A DNA stretch of 64,000 nucleotides from the NCBI GenBank assembly GCA_963576475.1, contig OY754982.1:3213201-3277200 (forward strand). The letters are read 5' to 3'. Source of the stretch: Molanna angustata (taxonomy: Eukaryota > Arthropoda > Insecta > Trichoptera > Molannidae). The first letter of the stretch is position 1. Every line of letters starts with the position of its first letter. The position numbers were made by a program, and so were the translations under genes. The notes under the pieces are model-generated. The model ran no database searches and was not told the origin of the DNA. It was given only the letters and a program-made list of their open reading frames with translations. Shown here in pieces: positions 46,045-56,436 of this stretch.

Positions 46045-48918
46045 ATGATTTCTATACTGTATCAAAATTGTAGAGGTCTACGCACCAAAACAAATATATT
46101 TAGTAGTAATGTGTTACTAAATGATGAACACTATTTATTTGGCATAACTGAGACATGGTTAACCGATAGTATTTTTGACACAGAATTAGCATCCACTGAC
46201 ATTTACAATATATATAGAAGAGACAGGCGATCGGCCCTTCCCTCCCAAGTGCATCCTCGTGGAGGAGGCGTAATGATAATTGCTCATAAAGAGCTGCAAG
46301 CTTATGCCAGGGACGACCTTGTCTGTGATGCTGAATGCATTTTGATAACTATTCCTTCCTCTTATATTACATCTAATCGCATCATCCATGTTGCTTGTGT
46401 CTATTTACCTCAGGGTCGAGACTACGACGTCGCTCTAAACTCTTTTCTTAACTTGTTGGCTGTTGTTCGTGATCGTCACCCTGATGACGCATTATTTGTA
46501 ATGGGGGACTTCAATATTCCTAATATTAGATGGACGAAGCACTTGAATAATAACTACTATTTACCAGTTGACATTCCTCAAAATTATTCATCTTTTCTCG
46601 ATACTACATCGTATGCTGAGCTGAATCAATTTAACGGTATATTGAATGCTAATAATCGTATCCTAGATCTCATACTGAGTAACGTTGAATGCATTGTCAC
46701 CCATGCTCAGCATCCTCTAGTTAAGGAAGATTTACACCATCCGTCTCTTGTTATTGAATTGAATGTTAATTCACTGCCGACTATAATCGCTCCACCTAAA
46801 AAAATATTTTCCTTTCACAAAGCCGACTATAACAGCATTAACAATCATCTATCGATAATTAACTGGTCATTTTTAGAAGATTATGATGATGTAGATATCG
46901 CCATTGAACATTTTTACAATATACTCCATGATACAATATCTCAACATGTACCTTTTACTTTTATCAAAAACACTAAATATCCCTGTTGGTATTCTTATGC
47001 TCTTATTAAAATTATAAGAGAAAAACATAAAATGCATAAAAAATGGAAGAAATACCGTAATTATTTAGACTATTTAGAATTTTCTTTACTACGTTCAAGA
47101 CAGAAGACTGTTCAAAACGATTGTTTTAATCAGTATATTTCCTCCGTTGAAAACAACATTCAATTTAATTATAAAAAACTTTGGTCTTTTGCAAAAAAAA
47201 AGAAGAAAAATGTTGGAATACCCCAAACTATGCATTTAAATGATGAATCATGTACTGGGGGTGAGAAAATTTGTCATTTATTTAGCAAACATTTTCAATC
47301 AACATATGTAATTGATTATAGTAACCAAAATTTATCTGTGCCTACTGATCTCATAACTGATTCTTCGTTTGATGGATTAGGAAATATCAATATTAATGAT
47401 GCTTTAGTTTTTAAATATTTACACGCCATTGACAGTAGGAAGGGGGCGGGCAACGATGGCATATCACCATTCTTTGTAAAACAATGCGCTACCACTCTCT
47501 CCTTCCCACTTAGTTTATTGTTCAAGATGTCAATTTCTAAGGGTAAATTTCCGATGAAATTCAAAGAGGCGCTGGTCATACCAATTCATAAATCTGGTCC
47601 AATTAATGAAATTCAAAATTATCGTCCAATATCGATTCTTCCAGTTTTTAGCAAAATTTTTGAACGTATTATTTATGATCAAATTTATTCAACCGTTAAA
47701 CTCAATATTCAAAACCAACAACACGGATTTCTACGTCATCGCTCAGTTCTTTCGAACTTAACAATTTTCACCGAATACATCACAAGTAATATGGATGAAC
47801 GATCTCAAGTGGATGTTATCTATACTGACTATGCAAAGGCATTCGACAAGGTCGATCATAATATTCTCATTTCGAAATTGCAACATATAGGTTTTCACGG
47901 TGACTTGCTCAGGTGGTTCGATTCATATGTTCGGAACAGACTGCAGTCGGTGTTGGTCGAAGGGTTCAAATCTGACTTCTTCAATCCACCCTCAGGGGTC
48001 CCTCAAGGATCTCACCTAGGCCCCTTACTCTTTAATATCTATACCTATGATATTTATAAATGTTTTATTTTTTCTCATTATCTTGCATTTGCCGATGATA
48101 TGAAAATTTACTTGACTATTAAATCTACAACTGACTGTAATAACCTACAACAAGACCTTAACAGATTATTTGCATACTGTCAATCAAACAAACTTGTACT
48201 CAACATAGCCAAGTGTAACAAAATAACTTTTACTCGAAATATTAATAAAATCAACTATACTTACACTTTTAATAGTTCGGGAATAAAGGAAGTAGATCAT
48301 ATCCGTGATTTGGGAGTTATATTAGATTCTAAATTAAATTTCATCCAACATATTAATCATGTAATATCAAAAGCCAACAAAATGCTTGGATTTATAATTA
48401 GAATATCAAAACCTTTCAGAAACAGTAAAACTTTTTATACACTCTACTCAGCATATATACGTCCTCAACTCGAATTCTGCACACAGATATGGTCCCCCTT
48501 CTATGGCGTCCACATAGCTAGAATCGAGAGAATTCAACGCAAATTTTTTAACTTTTTAAATTACAAATTACGACTTAACTTTGATAGCTATCGTGATTCA
48601 ATTAAATACCACAAATATGATACCCTAGAATCCAGAAGAACCTTATTCGACCAATTAATGCTTCATAAAATTTTGAACGATGCTATGGACTCGCCTGAGC
48701 TTGTCAGTTTTGTGAATATTCGGGTCCCGGGAAGGTCAGTTCGCCAGTCAAACATCTTACATGTTCCACACTGTAGAACCAATTTGCGGATGAATGCTAC
48801 GATCCCACGCATCTGTCGTAGATTTAATGCATTATTTTCGATGCATGCTGATATCTTTGATTCATCTATTAATCAGTTTCGCCACGAGGTAATGCGTGTA
48901 ATTTGCGGCAGTGAATAG
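46045..48918 (+). CDS. LINE ORF2 (endonuclease and reverse transcriptase)
   Basis: A 957-residue frame without interruption, encoding the enzyme that nicks the target and copies the LINE RNA. The APE-type endonuclease shows YQNCRGL (N8), TETWL (E36) and GDFN (D155, N157). The final His motif is DLHHPSL and not SDH. The reverse transcriptase has YRPISILPVFSKIFERI, QHGFLRHRS, YTDYAKAFDKVDH, SGVPQGSHLGPLLF and AFADDMKIY with catalytic D684 and D685. The C-terminal region has SAYIRPQLEFCTQIWSP and RRTLFDQLMLHKILN. A codon-level check of every residue is not possible here, but no stop or frameshift is present. Confidence 0.93.
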   Translation: MISILYQNCRGLRTKTNIFSSNVLLNDEHYLFGITETWLTDSIFDTELASTDIYNIYRRDRRSALPSQVHPRGGGVMIIAHKELQAYARDDLVCDAECILITIPSSYITSNRIIHVACVYLPQGRDYDVALNSFLNLLAVVRDRHPDDALFVMGDFNIPNIRWTKHLNNNYYLPVDIPQNYSSFLDTTSYAELNQFNGILNANNRILDLILSNVECIVTHAQHPLVKEDLHHPSLVIELNVNSLPTIIAPPKKIFSFHKADYNSINNHLSIINWSFLEDYDDVDIAIEHFYNILHDTISQHVPFTFIKNTKYPCWYSYALIKIIREKHKMHKKWKKYRNYLDYLEFSLLRSRQKTVQNDCFNQYISSVENNIQFNYKKLWSFAKKKKKNVGIPQTMHLNDESCTGGEKICHLFSKHFQSTYVIDYSNQNLSVPTDLITDSSFDGLGNININDALVFKYLHAIDSRKGAGNDGISPFFVKQCATTLSFPLSLLFKMSISKGKFPMKFKEALVIPIHKSGPINEIQNYRPISILPVFSKIFERIIYDQIYSTVKLNIQNQQHGFLRHRSVLSNLTIFTEYITSNMDERSQVDVIYTDYAKAFDKVDHNILISKLQHIGFHGDLLRWFDSYVRNRLQSVLVEGFKSDFFNPPSGVPQGSHLGPLLFNIYTYDIYKCFIFSHYLAFADDMKIYLTIKSTTDCNNLQQDLNRLFAYCQSNKLVLNIAKCNKITFTRNINKINYTYTFNSSGIKEVDHIRDLGVILDSKLNFIQHINHVISKANKMLGFIIRISKPFRNSKTFYTLYSAYIRPQLEFCTQIWSPFYGVHIARIERIQRKFFNFLNYKLRLNFDSYRDSIKYHKYDTLESRRTLFDQLMLHKILNDAMDSPELVSFVNIRVPGRSVRQSNILHVPHCRTNLRMNATIPRICRRFNALFSMHADIFDSSINQFRHEVMRVICGSE

Positions 48919-49314
48919 TGGTTTCGTATTTTTCAACATTATTTCTACATATGTAGGTATATGAGATTTGCTCTCCCTGTCCGTCCTCTCCCTTTCCATA
49001 TTTCCTGTTCCCACTTTTTATAACAAAATATGCTTATTCTAACGTTGTTTTTTTTTTTATTGAAATTGTTTGTTATTTTTAAATATGCATATTCTTTTGT
49101 TTTCTTTATTTTGTATTCATGTGGATAGTTTGTACTACTTACCATTCTATTATTATGTGAAACAATGTTATTGGGTGTACAGATTGTTGTATACTTCTTT
49201 TATAATTATCATGTACTTTTCTATCTGTACTCCTGTTTTGTTTCCTAATCAAAAATAAAAAAAAAAAAAAATAAAAAAAACAACTTAATCTATACATATA
49301 TAAAGTTAATCATA

Positions 49315-50395
49315 TTATAAGTATAAATTTGTTTTAGTACAAGGTATGAAGTTACTTATCTTTAAAAAATATCTGCTGCTGGTATGATTTGCTGCTCTTG
49401 TGATGGCGTGTGGTTGCTCTGCTATTGAGGTGAATGGAGGAGTGTCGTCCTGCGTGTGCTGGCTGGACATCCTTATGTGTTCCTCAGTGGTATAGCTTGT
49501 TGGGTGTTGTTGATTGCGACTTCGTAGTGTACCATTAATTGTGAATGGTCCCCAGTTTTCTGTTATGAAGTGTAGAAGTTCTATTTTTTGTTCAGGATGA
49601 AGTAGATGTGTTATGTATGTAGAAAATTGATGCAGTTGTATGCGTGGATGCTTCGACTTTGTCGGGAATATCTTCCTGAAGTAGGTATTTATCCAGCTAG
49701 GCGAAATGGTTTGCAGTGTGCTCAGCGTGTGTATGCTTGTATATAAATATTCGACAGCTGCCTCGTGTGCCGGCAAGGGCGAAGCACGAGGGTGTCTTGT
49801 GGTTTTCGGCGTGTCGTCAGGAGACAGCTTTGGATGTAGAGTATCCAGTGTAGCCTGTAGGGTTTTGCGGTGCGCCATGTTGACGGCTTTGAAGTGCATG
49901 GGACTTCAGTGTAACCTGGGTACATTTCGTGAAACCGGAGGAGGATTGATGTGAACTCCTCAGGGCGGTGACACGTAAATGTTGAGCAGCTTCGTTTCTT
50001 CATGCGTCGCAAGGAGGTTGACATTAGCTCTTTGCGTGCAGGCCATGAAGGAAGAGACGTTGTATGTCCAACAAAATCGTTCCTCGTCAGAGCAATGATG
50101 GCGATGACTTGGGGAAGACTTTGCGTGCTCTTGTAGTAAGTGTATGTGTGATGCTGGCACGGAGATGTTCTCAAAAGGCAAACGTTGCTGGTTCTTCAGC
50201 TGTGTTGAGCAGTGAGTATTGGCGGTACCAATGATGATCCTCAGCGATGCTCCGGTTGAATGCTGGTATGATGTGAAGATGCAGTGGTTCCTCCATAATT
50301 AATTTCTTCCCGGTAGTGATGCGGTAGAATGCGGGGGCAGCTAGTTGCTCTATGAAGTCGTCCAGATGATTCTTGTTGATGTCTTTGATGCTCAA
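49315..50395 (-). pseudogene. Broken coding region inside the LTR element
   Basis: Reading the minus strand from the ATG at 50395, one frame begins MSIKDINKNHLDDFIEQLAA and stops after 74 codons. A second frame takes over at about 50178 (RLPFENISVPASHIHLLQEH) and a third at about 49975 (EEFTSILLRFHEMYPGYTEV). The second frame returns at about 49890 (MAHRKTLQATLDTLHPKLSP) and runs to 49315. Each piece looks protein-like and abuts the next, which fits one ancestral gene with about three frameshifts. The base composition is richer in GC than its surroundings. I see no gag, pol, env or host motif. It lies in the same orientation as the LTR element and so was carried by it. Confidence 0.55.
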
Positions 50396-52590
50396 TTTGA
50401 AATTTTAAAATTATACAATAGAATTATACAATGTAAATGTTTGTACTTGCGATGATTGATAGGTATAAAATGTTTTTTATAATTTGCAAGTTCCATTTGG
50501 TTATAAGTATTTATAAGTATTATAAGTTCCATTTGATTTGATTTATAAGTATGTTTATACTCGTTGCTGAAGTATTGTATTATGTATGATGCCATATAAT
50601 GTTATTTGTTTGTTTCGTATTGTATTGTACAATGTTTTTTTTTTAAATTTAATATACGAGTATGTTTATAATATTTATTATTATTATGTATGCCATGTTT
50701 CAATGTTTTATAATTATAATGTTTTATAATACTTTTTGTAGTATTACATAGTTAATATAATATAGTTTAGTTTATAGTACCAGTTTGTTGCTGTATTATA
50801 TAGTTAATATATAATAAGGTTTTAATGTTTGATTATGGTTAGGTATTTTTACTACCGTATATTATAGTTTCAATGTTTCTATATTCTGGAACGTATTCGC
50901 TATCGTATCGTATTATTTTTATTGTTCGATCATGGTTTTATAGTTGTAGTGTTTTTTTATAAAAAATAAAATAAAATATTTTGTATATAAAAAATATTTT
51001 GTATTTAGCTAATTGTAGCTGTTCAACATTAGCTATTTGTAGCTGTTCAATGTATCACGGCTTTTTATTTTTATTTATTTCGATTGTATTTAAAAACAAT
51101 GTTTATTTGTAGTTAGTAATTGTTTAAATTTGCTTTCTATATTATAGTAATAGTTTTAAACTTCCGTATCGTATGCTTGTTGGAGTTTATTTTTTAGAAT
51201 AATATTTTAATATTATAGTTTTAGAAGCATTAGTTTAGTTTATTTTCAAAAAATTATTTCGAAAAAATATTTTTTAAAAATATTTTATAATGTTCGTTTG
51301 CGTACGTAGTTTATTTTATTTAATTGTAATTGTATACAATTGTTTTATTTTAGTTTTTAATTTATTATATTTTTGCTTTGCGTTGTTAATTTATTCGATA
51401 AAGTGAGGTATATTATTATTTAATATTTTAGTACTCTTTTAAATTGTATTAAGTGTGGTAGTATTTTGAATTATTGGAACGCGATGTTATTGTGACGGTT
51501 AATGTTTTCGGTTAAGGGTTTCAACCGATTTCATCGGCCCCTAAGTTATAAACTTTCTCTTTCTTTATCGCGGTTATAACAGGGTTACTTGGGTTCATTC
51601 GGCCAGGCCTTTGTTTGTAGGTCGTTCACCTTTGTTTTTTATTACCGATGGACGTGGTGTAACATTCTTAAATGTATATTTGGTTTTCTGAATTTTTACA
51701 TAAAAATATGCGTTTTACGAATATAATAATTATTTAACTATATGTTTCTAATTTTAAGTTTTTATGATATTAATTCTTATTTGGGAATGTAATATGTATT
51801 TTTTATTGATAATTTTTTAATTTTTACGTATTACGATATTTAGCAAAAATAAATATTTTATGAATTTCTATGAAATTTATTTTTATTTTTTTATTTTTTT
51901 TTCGTTTTATCAATTATGAACAAGATAAAATATTTATAATGACTTTAGGCTTTTAAGATGACTTTAGTAATATTATAATTTTTATACCTCTATTCGGAGT
52001 TTTGGTTCTCTGGCTTTTCGCTTTTTATTTTTATACCTTCGTCCTTTGTATGTATTTATTTATTTTCTGGTACTTTTGGTTTTTTTTTTTAGGCAGCTTC
52101 TTTTTTTAATTGTTCCGTCTGGATTATTTTTGCGTCTCGTCAGTCATGAAAAAATATAAAGTACATGTTAGTTATATATCAAACAATTGTAAATATGTTA
52201 ATTTTGGTGGAATTGGCGTGTGAGCGTTTTTGAACGTTTTTTGAGCGGGTACATTTGTAATTAATTTTTGACAAATTATAAGACAAATGTATTTAATATA
52301 TTAGCTTGTAATATATGTGTTACCTGCTCGAGTGATTCCGTTCATCCAGACCTCGCTGTTCAAGTATTAATTCCTGTTAAATCCTTTGTTTCTGTCGTGC
52401 AGTAAAATGTTACGCAGTATATTAATGAACACGTATTATTGTTCTGTTTAATAAAACTACTGATTTTACGTTAAGAATGGCACAGTAGGTTGTGATAGGC
52501 TTACCAGATTTTTTTTACCACAGTATAACAATTGAAATTATGAGCACAAAATAAAAGTACCTGAGTTTTTTAAACGATTTCGGAATTTTA
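50396..52590 (-). other. Long AT-rich leader of the LTR element
   Basis: This 2.2-kb stretch between the PBS region and the broken coding region is very AT-rich and has no open frame of interest. A GC-richer island lies at 51480-51660 (ACCGATTTCATCGGCCCCTA). Confidence 0.6.
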
Positions 52591-52596
52591 CCAGTT

Positions 52597-52776
52597 TCTG
52601 AAGGTATGTGTGTGTTCTGAGACACGTTCGGATCACCAGTTTTGGACTGGTGGGTGTTCAGAGACACGATCAGGAGTCACCAGTTTTGGGACTGTTTAGA
52701 AGGTATGTTCAGACACGTTCGGGTCACCAGTTTTGGACTGGTGGGTGTTCAGAGACACGATCGGTGGTCACCAGTT
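52597..52776 (-). repeat. Tandemly repeated primer-binding region
   Basis: On the minus strand, AAAACTGGTGAC directly follows the 5' LTR with a 3-base gap. TGGTGACC matches the start of the tRNA-Trp-type PBS of the gypsy element. The plus-strand motif TCACCAGTTTTGG recurs four times between about 52633 and 52780 together with GGTGTTCAGAGACACGATC, so the PBS block has been duplicated in tandem. Only the copy next to the LTR is correctly placed. Confidence 0.7.
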
Positions 52777-53443
52777 TTGGGGGTAGGAAGTGTTGTGGTA
52801 TGTAGAGCTTGCCAAAGTGCCAGAGTGGTCACTTGGTTAGAAGCGATTGCATACCAGCGTGAGCTGATATGCAAGCCTGTAATTGAGGTGGTAAGGTCGG
52901 TCAGTTGGACGTGTAGGTATTACCTGTTTGTCCGCCTTTAGCTACATACAACCCAAATGATATCTCAACCGCTTGGTTCGAACCTGGTGGCGGTCTGTTC
53001 GGATAGTCCCGACAGCTGAGCCACAGATTGATCGACCAAGCAACTGTGATACCGTATACAATAGATTAAATATTATTATCAAATATTACTCAGGTAGGAA
53101 TGGTTGACAGATTGAAAGATATAACAGGAAATTTGACTTACTCTTTTATTTATCAAGATGATGATTACAATTGATGTTTACTAATATTACTTGGTACAGA
53201 AATGTCGAGTTATTATTTAATGAATATAAATGTAAATTTGAAACGCGGACGATTTGAACGACGACGAGCGGTCGGGCAGCGTGATGCCTAGCTTCGAGAT
53301 CTGGATAAGCGGAATGGTCTGGGCGCGCTGTGCTTCCCCTTAAATAGGAGACGGGCTGTGAATACGGCGCAGGGCAAGATGGCGCCTGCCGAAGTACTCA
53401 GCGCAGCGAAGCACTGCGCGGCGCAATTGGCGCAATCGCCACA
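52777..53443 (-). repeat. 5' LTR of the pol-less element
   Basis: 667 bp, the partner of 43294-43960. It directly abuts the duplication ATCTT and then the RTE LINE on its right. Confidence 0.9.
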
Positions 53444-53812
53444 ATCTTCAGGTTTCTGGATATGTTCCTGTCTTTCCATATTTTATTTAGACTGGTCATA
53501 GCACTTTTTGCCATTCCTATCCTTCTCCTGATCTCGGTTTCACACTCGCCTTGGTTGGTAATAGTGGACCCCAGATAAACGAATTTATCCACCATTTCCA
53601 GATCCGAGAGAGCTCCTGTCAATTGCAGTTTGTCAGATCGGTCGACAATCATTAGTTTTGTTTTAGTTTTATTTATTTTGAGGCCTAGTTTTAGGCTTTC
53701 CTCCTCTACTCTACAGAGAAGATCCACCATTTCGGCCTCATTGGATGCGAATAGGTTGGTATCGTCCGCATATCTAAGATTTGAGATTTTCTCAATTCAA
53801 TTTATTACTTAC

Positions 53813-53880
53813 GTAGTGGTGGTTGACTGGTAGAAATTGCCTGCGGGCAATAAGTCCGCCACGTTGATTAAGTCAATAAA
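53813..53880 (+). mobile_element. SINE-type 3' tail
   Basis: GTGGTTGACTGGTAGAAATT followed by GCGGGCAATAAGTCCGCC is the forward copy of the tail seen in reverse at 10507-10573. It is followed by (ATT)n. Confidence 0.55.
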
Positions 53881-53907
53881 AGTCTTTAATTATTATGATT
53901 ATTATTA

Positions 53908-54441
53908 TTGTTTTTTAGTAGGTACATTATTGAAAAGATCAATCTTTTACATCTCGGGTATAAAAACGGTTCGAGGATTACTATAAACATATACTGTGGA
54001 CCTACCACCGGCTGTGATTATGATGATAGCGATAAACCCTTAAATAAAATTATATTTTTTATCCAGTACGGCGGAATTATGAAATGTAACTTTGGATGTA
54101 AAAGTAATCCCTGTATTATATGTGTTTTGCGTAGTACATTTTTTACCGGACATAAATGTTTTAATCCGGATAATTTAACTTTTATTGTGTCCGGATATGA
54201 TCGGTGTATCATATGCCATTACTTTCGAAACAAAAAAACCTTTTTTTTTGTGTTTACATCACGAAAGGCAATTTCATATTAAAATGGAAGGCATTTAGCC
54301 ATGTTCATAAAAAAATATTATTTCATTTGTACAAAACATCACCGCATCTCTCGAGAGATTCAAAAACTAAGAGATATAAAAAATTTCAATAGTAAATTTA
54401 TGAGTAACAAAAATTGTTTCGAGGTTTTGGAGAAATGGTAA
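53908..54441 (+). pseudogene. Cysteine-rich coding relic, possibly viral
   Basis: A frame after an acceptor-like TTTTTTAG runs to about 54230 and is rich in Cys. Segments are IYCGPTTGCDYDDSDKP, MKCNFGCKSNPCIICVLRS and SGYDRCIICHYFRN, with two CIIC pairs that could bind zinc. At the T-run near 54240 the open frame changes (GNFILKWKAFSHVHKKILFH). It changes again near 54350, ending NKNCFEVLEKW before a TAA at 54439. Successive open pieces that abut are typical of a decayed single gene. I do not recognise the family. A large DNA virus of insects or a giant DNA transposon are possibilities, not conclusions. Confidence 0.45.
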
Positions 54442-54654
54442 AAGAATTATAGAGACAGCCCCATTAAACTTTTTTTTTGGCTATCGTGTATCGTTCATTT
54501 TTTTCAATTGGTCAGAAACCATCGTAGTATGTAAACTTCCATACTCTCAATCAGCATTTGATTTCGATTTCAATTTAAATCTCAATCTACGCTTTTGTGG
54601 AAACCTTTCTTTGCGTTTAGAGCTTACATATTCGCCGTCTTATTCTCCACTTTA

Positions 54655-54870
54655 AAGGTAACCGTGGCACAGATGGTGAGCCGATGGCTGCTGTGCGGGC
54701 CTCCTGGGTTCGATCCCCAGCAGAGGAGAAATTTATTTAAATTCATTCCTCATGCAATTCTCGCTTCTACGGTTGAAAACACTGGTTAGTTGGAAGAAAT
54801 TGCCATATAATAGCAATAAACTCGCCACTTGCGCAGGGCGTAAAGAAAGTGCGCAGGGCGTATTATTTAT
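54655..54870 (+). mobile_element. SINE family A, full copy
   Basis: The A-box-like GTGGCACAGATGGTGAGCCG and B-box GGGTTCGATCCCCAGC are intact. The body is AACACTGGTTAGTTGGAAGA and the tail ACTCGCCACTTGCGCAGGGC, with the last 14 bases duplicated (GTGCGCAGGGCGTA). This is the best copy of the family in the window. Confidence 0.8.
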
Positions 54871-55743
54871 TTAAGTTTTTAGCGTGCATTCAATGTTGGG
54901 ATTGGAATCGAGTGTAAATATTGAGGTCGCTACTTGCAATACATGCAATCCTTTAAACACTATTTTACTGTACTGAAATTTCGCAATCGATTTTTAACTA
55001 TCTTCCCGAATAGTTAGATCTCTGAAACTTTCGGAATTTATGTATTCGCGAGACAATGCACACATGTATTCAGCTTGATTTATTTGATATGTTTATAAAA
55101 TTGAACAATTTTGCTAAATACTAAGAAAACAATAATTGCATAAATTATTAAGAGAACTCTGAAAAGATCTCTTAATTTTTGTAGATCGTTTTGTTTTATT
55201 TATGCATCTAGACAGATCCCTCCAGCGTTGAGTAAGCATCATTGTTCTGGGCAGTTAGGAACAACTCAAAATTTCAATTCCTTTCCAGTCTGATATGTAC
55301 AATTTAAAGGTATTCAAGTCATTTAGTGCAAAATATTTTTTATGGTTCCTTAAAAAGTTGATTTTCAAAGGCATTGAATGGCCCTCGTATTCTTTTCGGT
55401 CCGAAGCTTATCCTCATGCCTACATATTTACGACAAAGTTGCCTCAATTCTGATTTAAAACAGTCTTAACAAATGTACGATCAAAGGAACTCAGGACAAT
55501 GAACCAGTTTGGATTATGATCAAATATCTGACTAAGAAGCTGACTTACGCATTATATTTAAGCTTTCTTTTTGTAATCTCCACGAGACCAATATCTCTTT
55601 CAATAAACTCCAGTATATCCGTATAATGATTAAAGATTTCGAAGAAAATATATATCAATCATTTCCTAGTCCGGCTGTGAATATTTAGACTTTTTTGATA
55701 GGAAATTGAAATTTGATCATAATTTATATACCTAGTATGTATA
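54871..55743. other. Intronic AT-rich stretch
   Basis: No exon or element end is recognised. Confidence 0.4.
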
Positions 55744-56284
55744 ACTACCATACCCGACAGACGTTGTCCTGCCCGAACGATGGCTTACCTGCATTAACTA
55801 TTTTAGCAAACATATAAATATCCACATATCTTCAAAGCATATCCGATCCAGCCTTCGTGGCTCAGTTGGTTAGGTATCTGACTGCTGATCCAAAGGTCTC
55901 GGGTTCGATTCCTGGTGGAAACACAGTTTTTAATTGTGTTTTCAGTCTGGATCAACTTGTTATTGGGTGCGTGTTAAATTAATATTTGATATAGTAGATA
56001 CCTGCTGTTGACCAAGAAGTAATGTAAAATAAATCCCGCAATGTGAGGTAACAAGCGAAAGGTTTGCGGGTGTGCATAACCTTATAAAAGTAAGCACGAC
56101 ACTTGCGTATTTACCCACACGTCAGTCAGAGGAGGGTGAACTATTGATGATGTTATTTTTGTTTGTATTTTACTGACTGACCCGACTCTTACGGATATGG
56201 AAAACAGAAAAACAAATCATCGAAATTGGTCTAGTCGTTTATGAGTTCAGGACATAAACACGTACAGAAGAATTATAAATAATA
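55744..56284 (-). mobile_element. Helitron-like element split by a SINE
   Basis: On the minus strand it begins TATAATTCTTCTGTACGTGT and continues ATGTCCTGAACTCATAAACG. It ends GACAACGTCTGTCGGGTATG, matching both ends of the Helitron at 36173-36444, although the terminal CTAG is altered. The SINE at 55846-56060 lies inside it. Confidence 0.6.
55846..56060 (+). mobile_element. SINE family B
   Basis: The tRNA-like head CTTCGTGGCTCAGTTGGTTA has a B-box GGGTTCGATTCCTGG. It is followed by TTTTAATTGTGTTTTCAGTC and CAACTTGTTATTGGGTGCG. The reverse copy at 58083-58265 has the same head and tail order. Confidence 0.75.
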
Positions 56285-56436
56285 AAAATATCAGATTTCA
56301 ATGAATCTCCTGTTTTGAATTTTATTTTATACCTTGAAAGTTATACTGTTTGCATAATACCAGGCGTGCATTTTATTTTTATTTTTTTATGAACACCGTT
56401 ACATTTTTTTATTTGAATTGTGAATTTTAACCATCC

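Larger units (their letters stand above)
44289..49280 (+). mobile_element. Full-length CR1-like LINE, both ORFs open
   Basis: A 4.99-kb element with a 5' UTR of about 400 bp, ORF1, a 383-bp spacer, ORF2 and a 3' UTR of about 350 bp ending in an A-rich tail. The sequence (A)CAACTT before 44289 and after the tail is a 6-7 base target duplication. The PHD-type ORF1 and APE-type endonuclease suit the CR1 clade of Lepidoptera. A 5'-truncated relative of its 3' UTR is at 17095-17400. This is a strong candidate for an active or very recently active copy. Confidence 0.9.
43289..53448 (-). mobile_element. LTR element without recognisable pol
   Basis: Two 667-bp LTRs (43294-43960 and 52777-53443) are flanked by the 5-base duplication ATCTT (43289-43293 and 53444-53448) inside the RTE LINE. 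By its PBS and the LTR starting TGTGGCG, it reads on the minus strand. The interior, minus the 5-kb LINE inserted in it, is about 3.8 kb. It contains a long AT-rich leader and one broken coding region of unknown type. No protease, reverse transcriptase or integrase is present, so it must have been mobilised in trans. I noticed only about three differences between the LTRs. Confidence 0.88.
42802..53812 (-). mobile_element. RTE-like LINE interrupted by an LTR element
   Basis: The direct repeat TCAATTTATTACTTAC (42802-42817 and 53797-53812) is a 16-base target duplication around a minus-strand LINE. The right part (53449-53796) reads YADDTNLFASNEAEMVDLL, LKINKTKTKLMIVD, KFVYLGSTITNQGECETEIR and KDRNISRNLK. 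The left part (42818-43293) continues KIVHTLVFSIFFYGVESWTL, FEMWCWRRMLKIPW, FFGHIARRGEDSLEKLI and RPRGRSPMRW to DGHDPQH. The LINE is 5'-truncated just before YADD. Confidence 0.9.

Noticed and set aside
44687..48918. Host gene with a PHD finger
   Set aside because: The PHD-like frame is directly followed by an endonuclease-RT ORF within clear LINE boundaries.
44185..49345. A 65-bp target duplication around the CR1-like LINE
   Set aside because: The match is explained by a pre-existing 103-bp tandem repeat. The true duplication is about 6-7 bases.
49315..50395. An intact env or gag gene of the LTR element
   Set aside because: At least three frame changes and no signal peptide, membrane anchor or zinc knuckle. 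It is recorded as an unidentified broken coding region instead.
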